DNA of 64,000 nt from Linderina pennispora (GCF_002104995.1 NW_024468250.1:1550001-1614000); one strand, 5' to 3'. Shown: positions 44,501 through 57,029, numbered from the stretch's first letter. The notes: generated from the sequence alone by a model not told the origin. Program-made: numbers and translations.

Positions 44501-47500
44501 CGACACAGGTTGATGAACTTGATCCACGTCTCCAGATCAAGCACCGGCCGCAGCACCATGCTGTGCAGCCGCAGCAGCCGCTGCCACATGCCGACGTCGC
44601 GCTGAACGCCCTGCATCCGCTGCCGCCAGGTGTTGGTAATCGCCATCTGCCGCTCGCGGTTATCGTGCGCGGCCTTGAACTCGATGACCTCCTCGAGCTC
44701 AGTCAGCATCTGGCAGCGGAACATCTGCGTGTACCCGCGGCTGTACGACTCGGTCAAGTGCGACGCGAACTCATTCTCCATCTCGCCCCGAGCCCTCTTA
44801 ATCGCCTCGGCCGCATCGCCGATCTTGTTGCGGTAGACCGCAATCAGCGCTTCGCTGAACGTGCGATCGCGACTCTTCTTGGGCAAGATCGGCGTATACT
44901 TTTCGAGACCCTCAACGTCGCCCAGCGCCCACGACATGTTGACGCCGATGTTCGCGGCCGCCATGTGCATCTGGTTATTGCCCTCGTGGAAAACGCGGTT
45001 AAAGAGAGGCACGAGCCGGTCCCAGTCGGACATCTCGTACAGGCAGCGCAGCTTCATGTTGATGACTGAGTACGAGTGGCCCTCCACGTGCTCCTGGCGG
45101 TTGACGATCGCCAGTGCCTCATCCCAGCGGTGCAGACGGAAGTACCATTCGACGCTCTCTTCAAACTCGGGGTGCTCCTTGCGCACATAGTTGAGCATGC
45201 CAACCGCCGCGTCGTGCTGGTCGAGGCTCTGATTGAGCTCGATCAGCTTCTCGACCGTCTCGTAGTTGTTTTCCAGCGTCCACTCGGCCTCCTTGTAGTG
45301 CAGCTCCTTCGCGAGCGCATGGCACCGGTCGGCATACTCGCCCAGCAGCTTCAGATCGATCGGGATCTGCTTCTCGTCGCGTTCCATGTACTCGGCAAGG
45401 CTCAGGATCGTCTGCAGGATGTCCGCCGGCACCTTCTCGTTCGATGCGACGTCTTGTAGCGCCGTGATGATCTCCTGCTGGTACTGACCAGTCAGCTCGG
45501 TCCAGCACGAGACGAACGCGGCGTTGAACAGGTCGCTGTTGAGCCGCGGGTGCTTGAAGGCCAGGTTTGAGCATGCGCGCAGCGCCGGCGACGGTGACTG
45601 CTGGAGCAGCTCGACGCCGAACTGGTTGAGCCAGCCGAGCCAGTCCTCCTTGGTGACGCGCTGCTGCGTTGTGCTCCACGCCCGGCGCAGCGAGATGACG
45701 TTGATCCGGAGGCGGCGGCTGCTGTCTGCTGCCTGACCGAGCGGCGCCTCGGGCTGCGATCCCTCGACCTGCAGCATCGGCTGTACACGCTGCGGGTCCT
45801 TGGGGATCAGCCGGCCAGAAAACAGCAGTCGCGAGTACTGCCCGTAGTCCTCGTGATGGACGATCCCACACGTCTGCATCGTCGCGTTGATCGTCGGCAT
45901 GTAGAGCGTAAAATCGTCCTGCAGCTGCTGCATCATGGCGCAGAACGTGTCCATAACCGCTGTCTGCAGGGTCTGCGACGGCGTGCGCTGCAGCAGCCGC
46001 ACCAGCGTCAGCACGATGCGCGACGCGAAGCTGCGGCAGTTGACCGACGACACAACCGACGATATGGTCTCCAGAGTTCCCTCGACGACGGTCAAGGGCT
46101 GACAAGACGGGTCAAGCAGCGCAATGAGCCGCGGCATGACCAGAAACAGGTAGCCATCCAGGCTGGGGCTCAGAATGCGCAGAGCGTGCAGCGCTCGCTG
46201 AGTGGTGTGCCGCGAGTCGTTCTTGTCGTTGTCGATGACAGTGATTAAGAACGGCAGCACCGTCGAGATATGCCGGCCAAAGTCTCCAGACAGCGCCTCG
46301 GCAAGCACTTCGATCAGGCCAATGGTGGCGGTCTGCTGGTGGGCGCTGATTGGGACCCCGGGCTCAAACAGCTCGAAGACAGGCTCAATGTACGGTCTGA
46401 CTAGCTCCTTTGCGATTGCCACGATCAAACCCAGGTTCTCGATGTAGAACTGGGCCTGGTCTGCTGGCGCTGCGTCCATCGCCTTCAGAATCGCTGGGAC
46501 GACGCTAGCCAGGTACGGCTGGCAGCTGTTCTGCAGTGGACCGAACATCGAGATCAGCGCCTGTGCCGCCTGTCTATGGAATGTCGCATCTGCTGGGTCA
46601 TCGAGAATCCGCAGCAGCGCGCCAACCGACACTGTCGCGTAGTACGAGTCGTTGCTGAACGTGGTTCCGTACGAGCTAAGCGGCAGATCGCCGTCCAGCA
46701 TCTCGTTTGACTTGTCGTCGACGAACGTCTCCATAACGTTGGGTGCTGGGCCGCCACCGCCATGTCTCTTGCCGTGTTTGCCCGACTTCTTCCTGCTCGA
46801 CTTCTTCGTCACTGTGCCCGCCGTCAAGTTGCTGCTGCTAGACGATGCCGACTGTCCGTTGGTGTATTTGTGCGGGTCAATGGCTCCAAGGGCGCCGATG
46901 ACACGCAGCACCTCAAGCTGGACGGTCTCGTTCGGGTCTGATTTCAGCATGCCGATCAGCGTGCTGAATAGTGTCGGCTGGTCCACGAATGGCGTGATCA
47001 CCAAGCCGCAGAACGTTGCGCAGTTGCTAAGGGCCTTGAGTGCCGACAGCCGCTTCTGCGAGCTCGACTGGTCGCCCAGCGCCTGGATTATGCTGGCCAA
47101 CAGCCGGTCCAGATGCGGCACCAGGTCGCTGCCCCCGACGCGCGCCAATGCGGCTACCGTATCCAAAAACTTGCTCGACAGCTGCGGAGACGCATCGTCC
47201 ATGCGCGGCAAGATGGTCTTGAAGATGTCGCCGACATAAGGCCGCACCCAGTTCTCCGCCGAGCTGACCAGCATCATCAGCAGCTCGATGCACTCCTCGC
47301 GCTCGGCGTTGCTGTGTGCGTACTCAAGCTCGGTGAGCAGCTGGACGACCATGCGGCGCAGCGACGGCATAACGTGGGCAGGGTTCATGTTTGCCAGGCG
47401 CCCGATCACAGCCAGAACCTTAAGCCGAACCTCGAAGACCTCGTCGTTGAGCAGCAGAAACAAGCTCTGGATGTTCTGTGCCTTGCCCATGTGGAAGTCA

Positions 47501-49533
47501 AAGCAGCTTCCTTGCTCAAGCATCCGGACCGCCATGAGCCGCACATCGGCCTCAATATCGGTGAACCGCTGCCGTGATCAGTCGCTGGACCACCTCGCTG
47601 GCGACCTCGACGCCAGCACCGGCCAGCATCTGGTAGAGCGGGTCAGACAGGACAATGTGCGACACCGCGTTGATCGCCGCCATGCGCACCTCTGGATACG
47701 AGTTGGTCAGGTACTGCAGCACATCGTTGCGCACAAACTCTGACAGGTTCTCCTGGCTGAAATCAAAGCTGCTGAGCGTGTTGAGTGCCAGGACGAGCAC
47801 ATCAGGCGTGACATTGGTGTTGGTGGCAGCAGATACAACCAGCGACGTCGGGTCGCCGCGGCTAGACACCGCCGCTGCTGCTACTGGACACCTGGTGCTG
47901 GCTCATTCGCCGGGTTCGCCGATGCCGAATAGTGCAGCGACATCGACCCCATGCGCGCCTCGAACGTATCTATGCCTGGCTGCGTCGGTCTGAACGGAAC
48001 ACCAACCAGGATAATCGAGACCATATCCAGCAGCCGGTCCTGGATGGCTCTCGCCAGCTGGCTGACTTCGGTCGCGATGATCGCCAGCGAGTCGCACAGC
48101 GCTGTGCTCAAGCCAGTTGTGAACATGAGATCCAAGAGCTCGCGCAGGTACCGTGTCATCGCCGGTCCCATGGCCTGGGCGAGCCTTGCGATTGTCTCAA
48201 GCACTGCAACCGATGTCTCGTCGGTAGTCGACGGCGGCACTCCCGACTTGTACCGCTGGATGAGCACGTCTCTGATTGCCCTCGTCGTGTGCTCGATGTA
48301 CGGCCTGAACTCGGCCTTGCAGTTCAACGCGACGTTTCCGAGGGCAGCAAATGCAACACTCCGGTCCCGGATCATTGCTGCGCGCCAGGGTAATAAGGAA
48401 GTTGCATGCTCTCGCCATCAGCGACTCTCCGTTGACCGTGTACTTTACAAAGTCGCCTGGGCTGTACCGCGCCAACACCGGAAGCATGGCGATTGCACTG
48501 CGGCGCACCACCTGGTCGCGCTGGTCCTTGAGGCGCATTACCAGCTCGCTGATATCGCCAAAGTGTGCTCTCATAAACATACTGCCGTGCTCAATCAGCT
48601 CCTGGCAGATCAGCAGTGCCGCATGGTTCACCTCAACGTTGTTTGACTGGCTGGCCCTGACCCATCTCCTCGTATAGGTAGTTGTACCACTGGTTCTTGA
48701 CAGCGGTATCGCGACTGGAGATCAGCACCAGGCAGGAGCCAAGGGCACGCGCAGCGGCCACACGCATCTCGGACCTGTGGTCACGCAGCTGTGGGGTCAG
48801 CGCTGTCAGAACCTTGTACGCGTACGAATACATGGCCGAGGGCGCGCTCTTGCAGGATGCTTCGAGAATCAGCACTGCAGTCATGCGGCGCACGTCGTTG
48901 CGCTCGTTGCCCAGCCACTCGAGGCTGCGCTTGACCTCGGCTTCCATTGAGGAGCTGACCATGGCCCACCGCTTGTTGATTAGCCTGCTGTAGATTTTCA
49001 CCGCCTCCTGGCTCACCGCCAGGTCAGTGCCGTTTAGAAGCGACTTGAGCTGCATCGCCATGCGTGTCTTCTGGGCTTCCTCGAGCGTCTCCATGTCCAC
49101 AAGCGCAGAGAGAATGGCCGTGCATGCTAGGCGGTCCGACGAGTCCGACGATCGAAGGAGAGCCACCATTGTAGTATTCAGCTCTGTGTAGATGGTGCCC
49201 TGGTTGCCATGTTTCGTGGTTGCCTCTGTGTCTTGGAGCTAAATGCCAAATTGCGATTTTTCATGTTTAGTCGAGTGAACCCATTTGAAACACCAAAGCA
49301 CCTAATCCCCGGTTGCACCTGTTTGTGTGCGTGACACGTACCTGTCTCTGTAGAATTTTGGTAGCTGCTGCCCGCTCCTTTGCATTGCTACACTGAGAAA
49401 AGGGTGTGTTGGGAATGAAATAAGTGCACTGCTGTCGCTTAAGAACAGCCTTCGCCCGACTGGGAGGCGAACATGACGCTTACTGGGACTTTAGGCGCGC
49501 TAGCAAATCGGTCCGGAGATGCTGTTCTCCCAT
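41540..49533 (-). CDS. TOR: TOR serine/threonine kinase, three exons, many frameshifts
   Basis: Nutrient-sensing PI3K-like protein kinase of TORC1/TORC2. Exon 1 is 49484-49533 ([16 protein letters not shown]), exon 2 49342-49387 ([15 protein letters not shown]), exon 3 from 49238; both introns are GT-AG and in phase. HEAT repeats fill 49200-45600 and FAT about 45600-43300. The FRB (about 43230-42890) reads [20 protein letters not shown] ... [10 protein letters not shown] ... [14 protein letters not shown]. Kinase: [49 protein letters not shown] ends [14 protein letters not shown]. Length near 2,600 residues fits TOR. Frame changes occur near 48632, 48370, 47875, 47548, 44470, 44300, 44090, 43790, 42530, 42370 and 42120, but a 3-kb stretch (44473-47544) is clean. 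Oddities: both FATC redox cysteines are missing and two FRB tryptophans are replaced. Confidence 0.95.
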
Positions 49534-49782
49534 CGCTGACAGAATCGAGTTTCGTAGAGGGGAGGTAATATATAGAGCAATGCAACAGAGGCTTTACTTG
49601 CAAGAAATGGAAAGGGGAATTGAAGAAGGCTGTCAGGAGTTGAATAAAATGTCTAGGAGGGGAGAGTGGAGAAAAAGGAAAGTCGGGAGCGGCCTTAACA
49701 CGCTGGCGGTTGGGTTTTTTTTAGAGCCAGCAGGAATTTCAACGAGGTTGAGTATTGGGAAAAATGATGGAGCTAGAAAGGT

Positions 49783-52688
49783 TTACTCTTGCAGCGAGAC
49801 CTTGGCAGCCGAAATCTTGTCGCCCAGGCTCAGGGCAATGCCCTGGGTCTTTGCGCGAATGCGGATGTGGCCGGTAATCGGAGCGTCCTCCGACGGCTTC
49901 TCGATCGAGATGTTGGCCAGTGCGTCCTCGCCAAAGATCGACCTAGCGTACAGGTTGGCCGACAGGAACCCGCAGTCGCCCTCCAGCGCATTCTCGGGCG
50001 TCAGGCATGCCATGTTGGTTGCCTTCATGATGTGCTTCAAGTACGCCCTCAGGTCCATGCTGGCAGCCGCGGCAGCAGTGGTCGACATGTTGACCTTGTT
50101 CTCCCACTCAAACTCAGTCCACATGGAATGGAACTGAGCCTCGTCGCAGCGTGACGGGCGGATGTACTCCATGATGTCGACGTGGATGTCGTTGAGCACA
50201 ATGCAGTGATTGTCGCCGAACACCCGGCCCGTCGTAGACGATGGTGCCAAAGATCACACCAGTCTCGGTCGACGACACCTTGATGTTGGCCTTGACGCTC
50301 GAGAACGAGAAGGGCGCAACGTTGTATGACATCGGCTTCTCGACCAGCTTCAGATCGCCCAGGGTCGAGAACTCAATCGACAGGTTGCGCAGCGTGGTGT
50401 TGGTCTGGTTGACCACCATGATGTCCAGCAGGATGTCGTACTGGTTGACGCTGACGTAGGCCTCGGCATACACCGCGTCGGAGAAGCCCGTGAGCTTGCA
50501 CCACATTGTCGAGCTTGGAAACCGACGCACGGCTCTCAGCCTCGCCGGTGGCCAGCTCAATGTCGCGCTTCAGCGAGTCGGAATCGTCATCGACCGTTTT
50601 CTTTCGCCAGCAGACGGAACGAGATCGAGTCGTCGACCTGCACGGCCGTGTCCTTGCTGTCCTTCTTCTTCTCCTCAGCCGCACGCTTGGCTTCGCCGCT
50701 GACGAGGCGCGAGAACGCACTCTGGGTGTCGCTGATAAACGCATCAGTCAGCACCTCCGAGTCTGTGTCCATGTACTCCAGGGCACGGATGCACGAAAGG
50801 ACCCGGTCGTACGAGTCCTCGGTCGATCGGCGTTGCAACGAAGGTCGACTGGCCAATGCGGATAATGCCGGCCATGATCAGCACGGCCTCGGCCCGCAGC
50901 GAGTTGACCTGGTCGTCGGGCTGGCTCAGCTTGCCTGAACCGCAGAACAAGCTTGGCCAGGGTGCTGGCCAGGACGGTTCCGGTGAAGAAGTCGCTGTGC
51001 AGCAGAACTGCACGCAGAGGGAGGCTTGGAGTCGAACTTCAGCGACGAGCTGCTGGGGGCTGCTGCTGCCGTCAGCGACGACTCGGTCGCGTATGTGCCG
51101 TCGGGCAGGATGCGACGCGACGCAGACGGCGCGGCAGCAGGCCGTGACTCTGTCGACTCGGCGCCATCGGGGTTCGACAGCCCATCGAGCTCACGCTGCT
51201 CAGCAGCCAGCAGCGGAAGCTCTCCGATGGCCTCACGCAGCTTAGGTCCACACATCGCGGATCTCGTCGGCCGACTCGGCATATTCACCCAGGATCCACA
51301 GGGCGCCGCGGATAACCTTGCCTGTCTTGAAGTCCAGGAAGGCATGCACCAGGTTCTGCACGATGCTCTGGCGCAGGTCCGGGAACTTCTCGGCCACCTC
51401 GCGAACAAACACAATGGCATCTGTCGCCGACGTGGCGCCAAACTCGGCAATCGAGTCGAGGAACAGATCAACCACGTCAGCAGCGACTTCGGGGAACTGC
51501 CCAGCGCACTGGTGGATGGTCTGAATCAGCAGCAGGCGGTACTCCGACGACTTATCGTCGTCGCTGTTGTCTGCAGTCTTGCCGAGCTCCTTCTTGAGCA
51601 CCGCCACGACCTCGTTGATGTTGCGCCGTGACGTCAGGTTCATCACGATGTTCAGGGCCTTGCGTCGCACATCCAGGTCGGGGCTGGTCAGCACGCGGAG
51701 CAGGTCCATGACCAGATCGTCCAGGATGCCCTCGTGGCGCATGCGCAGCTGGTCCAGGCGCTCAAGCACGATCAGCTTGACGTTGTTATCCGACTCCTTG
51801 GCCACCAGTGTGATGTAGCACGCAGCAGCACCCTTGATGGCCGCCGGGTTGGCAGTCAGGCTCACCAGCGTCGTCGCGGCATCGTACTTGACAGAGTTGG
51901 ATGTGGCGCCTAGGAGCTCAAAGATACAGCGAATGAACAGCGCCTTGTCGCTGGGGAACTCGCGCGATGCGCGGCGGATCAGGTCGACCACCGCCAACTG
52001 TAGCAGCTCGTCAAAGCTGGCTACCAGCTGCACGTTCTCCTTGAGCCACTGCACAGCCACCTCGGGTGCGCATGCCGTCAGCATTGTCAGCGCGTTTCTG
52101 CGGCATGTCATATCGGCCTCGGCCACCAGGAACGAGTAGATGAGCTCAGGTGCATCCGGTACCAGGTGCGGCAGGCAGCGGTAGATGGACGAGATCGCCA
52201 TCACTGCGTTCTTGCGCACGTACGCGTGCCGGTGCTCGAGGTTCTCGCGGGTCGGGCCAACGAGGGGCTCCAGCAGCTCTGCTTCGCGCAGCTTGCACAG
52301 GAACCGCAGTGTGGCTCCCCGGATGAACTCGTTCGGGTGCTGCAGATCGTTGAGGAGCGCGTTACAGATCAGAATCGTCTCATGCTTCAGGGTCCCGTCG
52401 GCTGAGTACTTTGGGCACACCTCCCAGTAGAACAGGAGCAGCTTCTTTAGCGACTTGTTGCGTGTCGGCATCACAAACCGGAATAATGTGCATGAGCAGC
52501 TGCTCGTAGTTTTCGCCCTGGATTGTCCCGGCAATGACCTGCTGCAGGGCCTCGCGCTTGATTTCGTCAGTGCCGCGCTCGAGGTTGCGCCGGAGCGTCT
52601 GCAGGTTCGGAATTTCAACATCCAGGCTCGGGTGAATGAGCGTGTAGCACGCATCCGCCGATGATTTCGCAGCTGTGGTTGCCATCAT
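49783..52688 (-). CDS. SEC26: Coatomer subunit beta (beta-COP), frameshifted
   Basis: Subunit of the COPI coat for Golgi-to-ER vesicles. Starts [20 protein letters not shown] at 52688. The adaptin-like HEAT region follows: [58 protein letters not shown]-type block, [37 protein letters not shown]. The C-terminal appendage part has [40 protein letters not shown] and [19 protein letters not shown]; the end is [10 protein letters not shown] with stop 49783-49785. Near 52483 one extra base converts the conserved IIRFV into IIP-shift. Further changes lie near 51240, 51020, 50935, 50850, 50600, 50510 and 50230. Length, about 960 residues after allowing for shifts, fits the family. It lies 250 bases upstream of TOR on the same strand. 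Confidence 0.94.
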
Positions 52689-54098
52689 TTAGCTTGCAGG
52701 AATAGGAAACAATAGACTTTACGAGTGGTGGAATGCAGAGTGACGACTGCCCTGGCTGTCGCTGTGTCAACACGGCGCCCTCGCAGAGCTGAGCTCATTC
52801 TCTGCAAGGCAGAGGTCTGGCTCGCTCCGATTGGCTGTACAGTGTAATCAGGGAATCTGATCGTGTGATTGGTATATGCATCATCGGCCTGGGATATATG
52901 CGCTGTTTTTCGGCGGGAGAGTTCTGGCTGTGGCTGGGCTGCACCCTGCTCCCACACACAAATAGCCCGCGCACATTTAGTCCGATAAATATGCCCTTTT
53001 CAATCCGCATGTGTGGCGTCGGCGGTTGCAGCCTGCCGCAATATGAAGACACTGCGAACACTGGCTGCTACCGAATTATCCGACTGCCCATGGCAAGCTG
53101 CTCAAGAGAAACCGAACAGCAGCGCTGACTCGTGGCCAGCGGAGAATGCAGAAACTCACGAGGTCACACTTGTTTGGGAACGCGTTAAAAATGCCAGGCA
53201 CATGCATGCTGATCCGTTTGCGCCATAGACTCAGTGCACTTGCCTCTACGTCCGCCCATTGGCAAAGGACAGACTGGCGAGGAATGTGCCAGAGATTCTC
53301 TGCCAGACGCGAATAGAGTTTTTGAGCTGGACTGGGGGTGCCAATGCACCGCCCAGACAAAAAAAGTCTGCGATTACCAAGGGCGGGAAAGGAGGGGAGG
53401 AGCCCGAAAGGCAAGCGACAATCGATGTCTGAAATGGACGCCTATTCCTTCTTCTCCCTTGCTTTTCTTAATCTGCGAACAGGCTCATTTTTTCCTTTTT
53501 TCCTACACTTAATTTTTCACGTCTCTTTTATTTTCTGTATCGTATATCTCTAACCTACACCAGATTATGATGACACGTAAGTGGTACCCGCAGACCGGAA
53601 GCGCCGATAAGCACCGGAACGCAGAGGCAAAGCACTATTTCCTTGTACTGCGAATCCAGCAGTACTATATCCCTCCTCCCCTTTTCTCTTTTGACAGGCA
53701 ACTGCACTCTATGAACAAGGGCTAGACATGTTGAAAATCGACGAGGAAAAAAGGGTGAAAGATCGCTCACTTGTTCGCAAACTGTGAGCCTTTTTACCAC
53801 CAGCACCTTCAAGGACGAGTGAAAGAGCGCAAAAGGGACACTATTTTTGGGGAGGGTTGGCACTCTCGAACAATGTCTTGGGATGTGAAGCAGCAGGTTT
53901 TTTTTTCTTCGTTGCCGCTCCTGCTCATGCCTTTCAATACGGGTGTCTAGAGTTTTAGACGTCCAGCGTGGACAGCGGAGAGGGAGTACGCCTGGCCGAG
54001 TTCTCATTGCGTCTCTTCTTTTTTTCCAAAGCGAACGCTGCCAGAACCATTTCCTCTTACTACATTATTCACTTATATTCACTTATACATCTCTTATT
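52689..54098. other. Divergent intergenic region between SEC26 and the RNA-binding gene
   Basis: About 1.4 kb. Overlapping open frames on both strands (52865-53414, 53555-54007) show no domain or plausible start context. Pyrimidine tracts near 53440-53560 and 53880-53920. Likely promoters and a long 5' leader of the RRM gene. Confidence 0.45.
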
Positions 54099-55781
54099 AT
54101 GCCCTCGGTAGGGAACGACCAACAGCAGCAACAGCAACAGCCGCCGCCGCCGCCGCAGCAGCAGCAGCAACAGCAGGCCACGTCGGCAGCCTCGAGTGCC
54201 CAGGACTCGGCCCATAGATACCAGCACCCTAACCACCAGCAGCGGCGGTTCTCGGTCGCCCAGCAACCACCGCAGCAGCAGCTCTATTACGGATACCAGC
54301 CTACCTCACCCATAGGCTCACCAACGGCTTCGCCGCTTGGGTATGTCAGTAGCCTGCAGGCGTCGCCTACGGTCAGCCCCCTGGGCAACATGGCACTAGT
54401 CAATGCCCAGATAATCCACAGTACGCCCGGCTACTACTACACGGGCCACGGTGGGTCTCCAGTTGGATCGCCGCCGCCCATGGCAACATTGGCTGCAACC
54501 GCAAGCCCGACTCTGGCCCCGGGCCATTTCATCACCCCGATTCCCATGAACACACGTGACTCGGGGGCACAGCAGTTCGGGTCGCCGCAGTTTGTGGCCA
54601 GTCCACCGACCCTGAGCATGTCACCGACGATGCTATACCAGCACGTCACCAGCCAGGGGGATGATCTGCACAACCCGCGCAACGTATATGTGCGCAGCCT
54701 GCCCGAGGACTGTAGCGACGAGGCACTAGAAGAGATGTCAGCCAGGTATGGCGAAATCGAGACACACAAGTCCATCATCGACGCCTCCACAGGCAAATGC
54801 AAGGGCTACGGGTTCATCCTCTACAAGACGGTAGAAATGGCGAACCGGGCCATCGAGGGGCTCAATGCGCGCGGGTACCAGGCATCGCCGGCCAGGGACT
54901 CGCTGAAGACCAAGCTGAAAAGGCTGCAGGATAAAAAGTCCGGCAATGTGTATATCTCCAACCTGCCGGTAACCATGGATGAGGAAGGGCTGAAGGAGCT
55001 GATCAAGCCAGACACTGTCATATCGGCCAAAATCCTGCGCGACTCGAACTCGAACATTCCACGCGGGGCCGGGTTTGCGCGCATGGCGGACCGCGAGACT
55101 GCGCTGCGTGTCATCGAGCGGCTCAAGGGCCAGCGGCTCCCAAACACCCCTGGTCCGCTGATGCCGCGAATTGCCGACTCTGACGGCCAAAAGCAGCTGA
55201 AGAAGCAGATAAACAGCGAAACCACCAGCCTGCTGCTGCGGTCTGGCGCAACGTCGCCGGTGATGTGGACCCCAGGCATGGTTATGTACCAGTCTGCTGG
55301 CCAGTCGGCCAATGTGTCTGCCAGCGCCTCAGCACTCGATGTGCAGCGCCAGCTGTCGCCGTCGCCAACGCCATTTGTTAATTCCCCACAGCAGTCGTTC
55401 TCGGGCATCTACCAGCCAGCATTCCAAGGATACGCATCTCCGGGATACGTCTCGCCGCTCAACTTTGGATCACCCACGGGATATGCATCGCCTACGGGCT
55501 ATGGATCTCCCGGCTACGTGTCGCCGGTTCAGATGCCGTCGTCGCCGCAGCCCGTGTATCCGCATTTGCCCGAGCAGCCGTCAATTCCAACGCGCAACGG
55601 CAAGGAAGCCGAAGCTACTAGCGGCATGCAGAACGGGATTACGCCGCAGCACACGGGCGGTGAGCAGAGGCACGGGAGGCAGCACTCGCAGAACCACCAC
55701 GGGTACAACCCGCGGCAGCCGCCGTCGCACCAACAGCACCAGCAGCTGGTCGACTCGGTGCAGTCAAATCTCCATATCTAG
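54099..55781 (+). CDS. RBMS-like RNA-binding protein with two RRMs and low-complexity flanks
   Basis: Probable cytoplasmic or nuclear mRNA-binding regulator. The ATG at 54099 (MPSVGNDQQQQQQ) is preferred over the upstream frame, which reads as leader. Residues about 8-27 are polyQ/polyP, encoded by CAG/CAA and CCG runs (54120-54180). A long linker has SPxGSP-type repeats. RRM1 (about 54676-54870) has NVYVRSLPED and KGYGFILYKT; RRM2 (about 54942-55130) has NVYISNLPVTMDEEGLKELI and GAGFARMADRE. The YISNLP and GFARM signatures and the tight RRM spacing resemble vertebrate RBMS/MSSP proteins and their fungal relatives. The C-terminus repeats GYASPTGYGSPGYVSP units and is Q/H-rich. The frame is intact, 560 residues. 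Ends 30 bases from the PMI stop. Confidence 0.85.
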   Translation: MPSVGNDQQQQQQQPPPPPQQQQQQQATSAASSAQDSAHRYQHPNHQQRRFSVAQQPPQQQLYYGYQPTSPIGSPTASPLGYVSSLQASPTVSPLGNMALVNAQIIHSTPGYYYTGHGGSPVGSPPPMATLAATASPTLAPGHFITPIPMNTRDSGAQQFGSPQFVASPPTLSMSPTMLYQHVTSQGDDLHNPRNVYVRSLPEDCSDEALEEMSARYGEIETHKSIIDASTGKCKGYGFILYKTVEMANRAIEGLNARGYQASPARDSLKTKLKRLQDKKSGNVYISNLPVTMDEEGLKELIKPDTVISAKILRDSNSNIPRGAGFARMADRETALRVIERLKGQRLPNTPGPLMPRIADSDGQKQLKKQINSETTSLLLRSGATSPVMWTPGMVMYQSAGQSANVSASASALDVQRQLSPSPTPFVNSPQQSFSGIYQPAFQGYASPGYVSPLNFGSPTGYASPTGYGSPGYVSPVQMPSSPQPVYPHLPEQPSIPTRNGKEAEATSGMQNGITPQHTGGEQRHGRQHSQNHHGYNPRQPPSHQQHQQLVDSVQSNLHI

Positions 55782-55811
55782 GAAAAAGGTCGATTACTTA
55801 ATTAAAAAAAG

Positions 55812-57029
55812 CTATGCCTGGCAGACAGCCGTATATGTGACCAGTGAGCCATCGGCGGAGATGGCGAACTGCGTGTTCGGGAAAATGTAGTACACGAAGC
55901 CGGGCTTCAGCTCGTACTCCTTGTCGGCCACCAGCTTGCCGCTGCCCTCGGTGGCGATGAGGACCTGCGGGCCGCTCAGCTTGACGCTCTCCGACTCGCC
56001 CCTGCTGAGCTGGGTGCGGAGCACCGAGAACTCATCGATAGGCGGGTCGTAGATGGTCGAGTGCTGCATAATCCTGGGCGCCTTCAGCAGCTTGCCCTCG
56101 GGGGTGCCAAAGTCGTATGTCAGCATATCCACCAGAACCGGCACGTCCCTGAGCTTGGGTGTGAGGCCAGCGCGCACGACATTGTCCGATGTCGCCATGC
56201 ACTCGATACAGTCGCCGTAAATATACGCGTGTGGGTCGTTCGGGCCCATATAAAAGGCATCGCCGGCATGCAGATGAAGAACGTTTAGCATAAATACACA
56301 GAACACACCCACGTCGCCCGGATACTCTGCGTTCAGACGGTGGACAAGGGCCGGCAATGACAGATCCATAGGATCGGCAGACTTGGACACACGCTTCAGC
56401 AGCGCATCCAGGTGCTCCTTGACGGCCTCAGGATTGGAGTTCATTAACTCGGCAAACAGGACCTTGAGCTGCTGCTTCTTGTCCTGGGTAGAGCCGTCCT
56501 TTGCTGACTGCTGGAACGCAGCGGCGGAGGTGGCAACCAGGGCCTTGAACTCGGGGTACTCGTCGATGTTCTGCGAGATCTCCTCGAGCGGGCGGAATCC
56601 GCTCATGGCGATGAACTCGGTCAGCGCTATCGACATTTCTGGCTTGTGGTTCGGGTCCTTGTAGACGTGCGGGCGCTCGGTGTGCAGCTTCTCCGCCAGC
56701 TTCTTGTCGGGGTGGGCCTGAATCGACAGCGCCTTTTCGATCGACAGCACCTTGAACAGGTACGGCAGCTGGGGGCCAAACTTGGAGACCACTGCCGCGC
56801 TCAGAGCCCTGGCGGGGTCAGCGTCCACGACCGACGAGAGCAGGGTGGTGGTGCCAAAGACTGTCGAGGGGCCGTTCGGATGCGTGCCCATCCAGAGCTC
56901 AGAGTAGGTCTGGTTCTCGTCGATGGCGACGTTCGGGTTGGTCGCGGCGAACTGGGCTGCCTTGCTAGAGCTGCCGTGCTTGCCCCAGGCGTAGTTGTTG
57001 GCGTTGCAAGTAAGACGAATGACCGACAT
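55812..57029 (-). CDS. PMI40: Mannose-6-phosphate isomerase, type I
   Basis: Zinc enzyme interconverting fructose-6-phosphate and mannose-6-phosphate, feeding GDP-mannose for glycosylation, GPI anchors and wall mannan. The ATG at 57027-57029 gives MSVIRLTCNANNYAWGKHGS, the usual family start; the open frame extends upstream to 57713 but without family sequence. Motifs: PYLFKVLSIEKALSIQAHPD (zinc-ligand Gln/His), HKPEMSIALTEF (Glu ligand), HLHAGDAFYMGPNDPHAY and CMATSDNVVRAGLTPKLRDV (family signature with His ligand and catalytic Arg). The 405-residue product ends SLVTYTAVCQA. Intact, no intron. Convergent with the RBMS-like gene and divergent from the aminotransferase. Confidence 0.95.
   Translation of the reverse strand: MSVIRLTCNANNYAWGKHGSSSKAAQFAATNPNVAIDENQTYSELWMGTHPNGPSTVFGTTTLLSSVVDADPARALSAAVVSKFGPQLPYLFKVLSIEKALSIQAHPDKKLAEKLHTERPHVYKDPNHKPEMSIALTEFIAMSGFRPLEEISQNIDEYPEFKALVATSAAAFQQSAKDGSTQDKKQQLKVLFAELMNSNPEAVKEHLDALLKRVSKSADPMDLSLPALVHRLNAEYPGDVGVFCVFMLNVLHLHAGDAFYMGPNDPHAYIYGDCIECMATSDNVVRAGLTPKLRDVPVLVDMLTYDFGTPEGKLLKAPRIMQHSTIYDPPIDEFSVLRTQLSRGESESVKLSGPQVLIATEGSGKLVADKEYELKPGFVYYIFPNTQFAISADGSLVTYTAVCQA

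Noticed and set aside
45161-46105. 314-codon minus frame inside TOR
   Set aside because: Alternative frame of the clean TOR segment 44473-47544; Ala/Arg/Asp-rich composition typical of an off-frame translation.
53555-54007. 150-codon minus frame upstream of the RRM gene
   Set aside because: Lies in the promoter/leader region, with no domain and low-complexity Arg-rich sequence.
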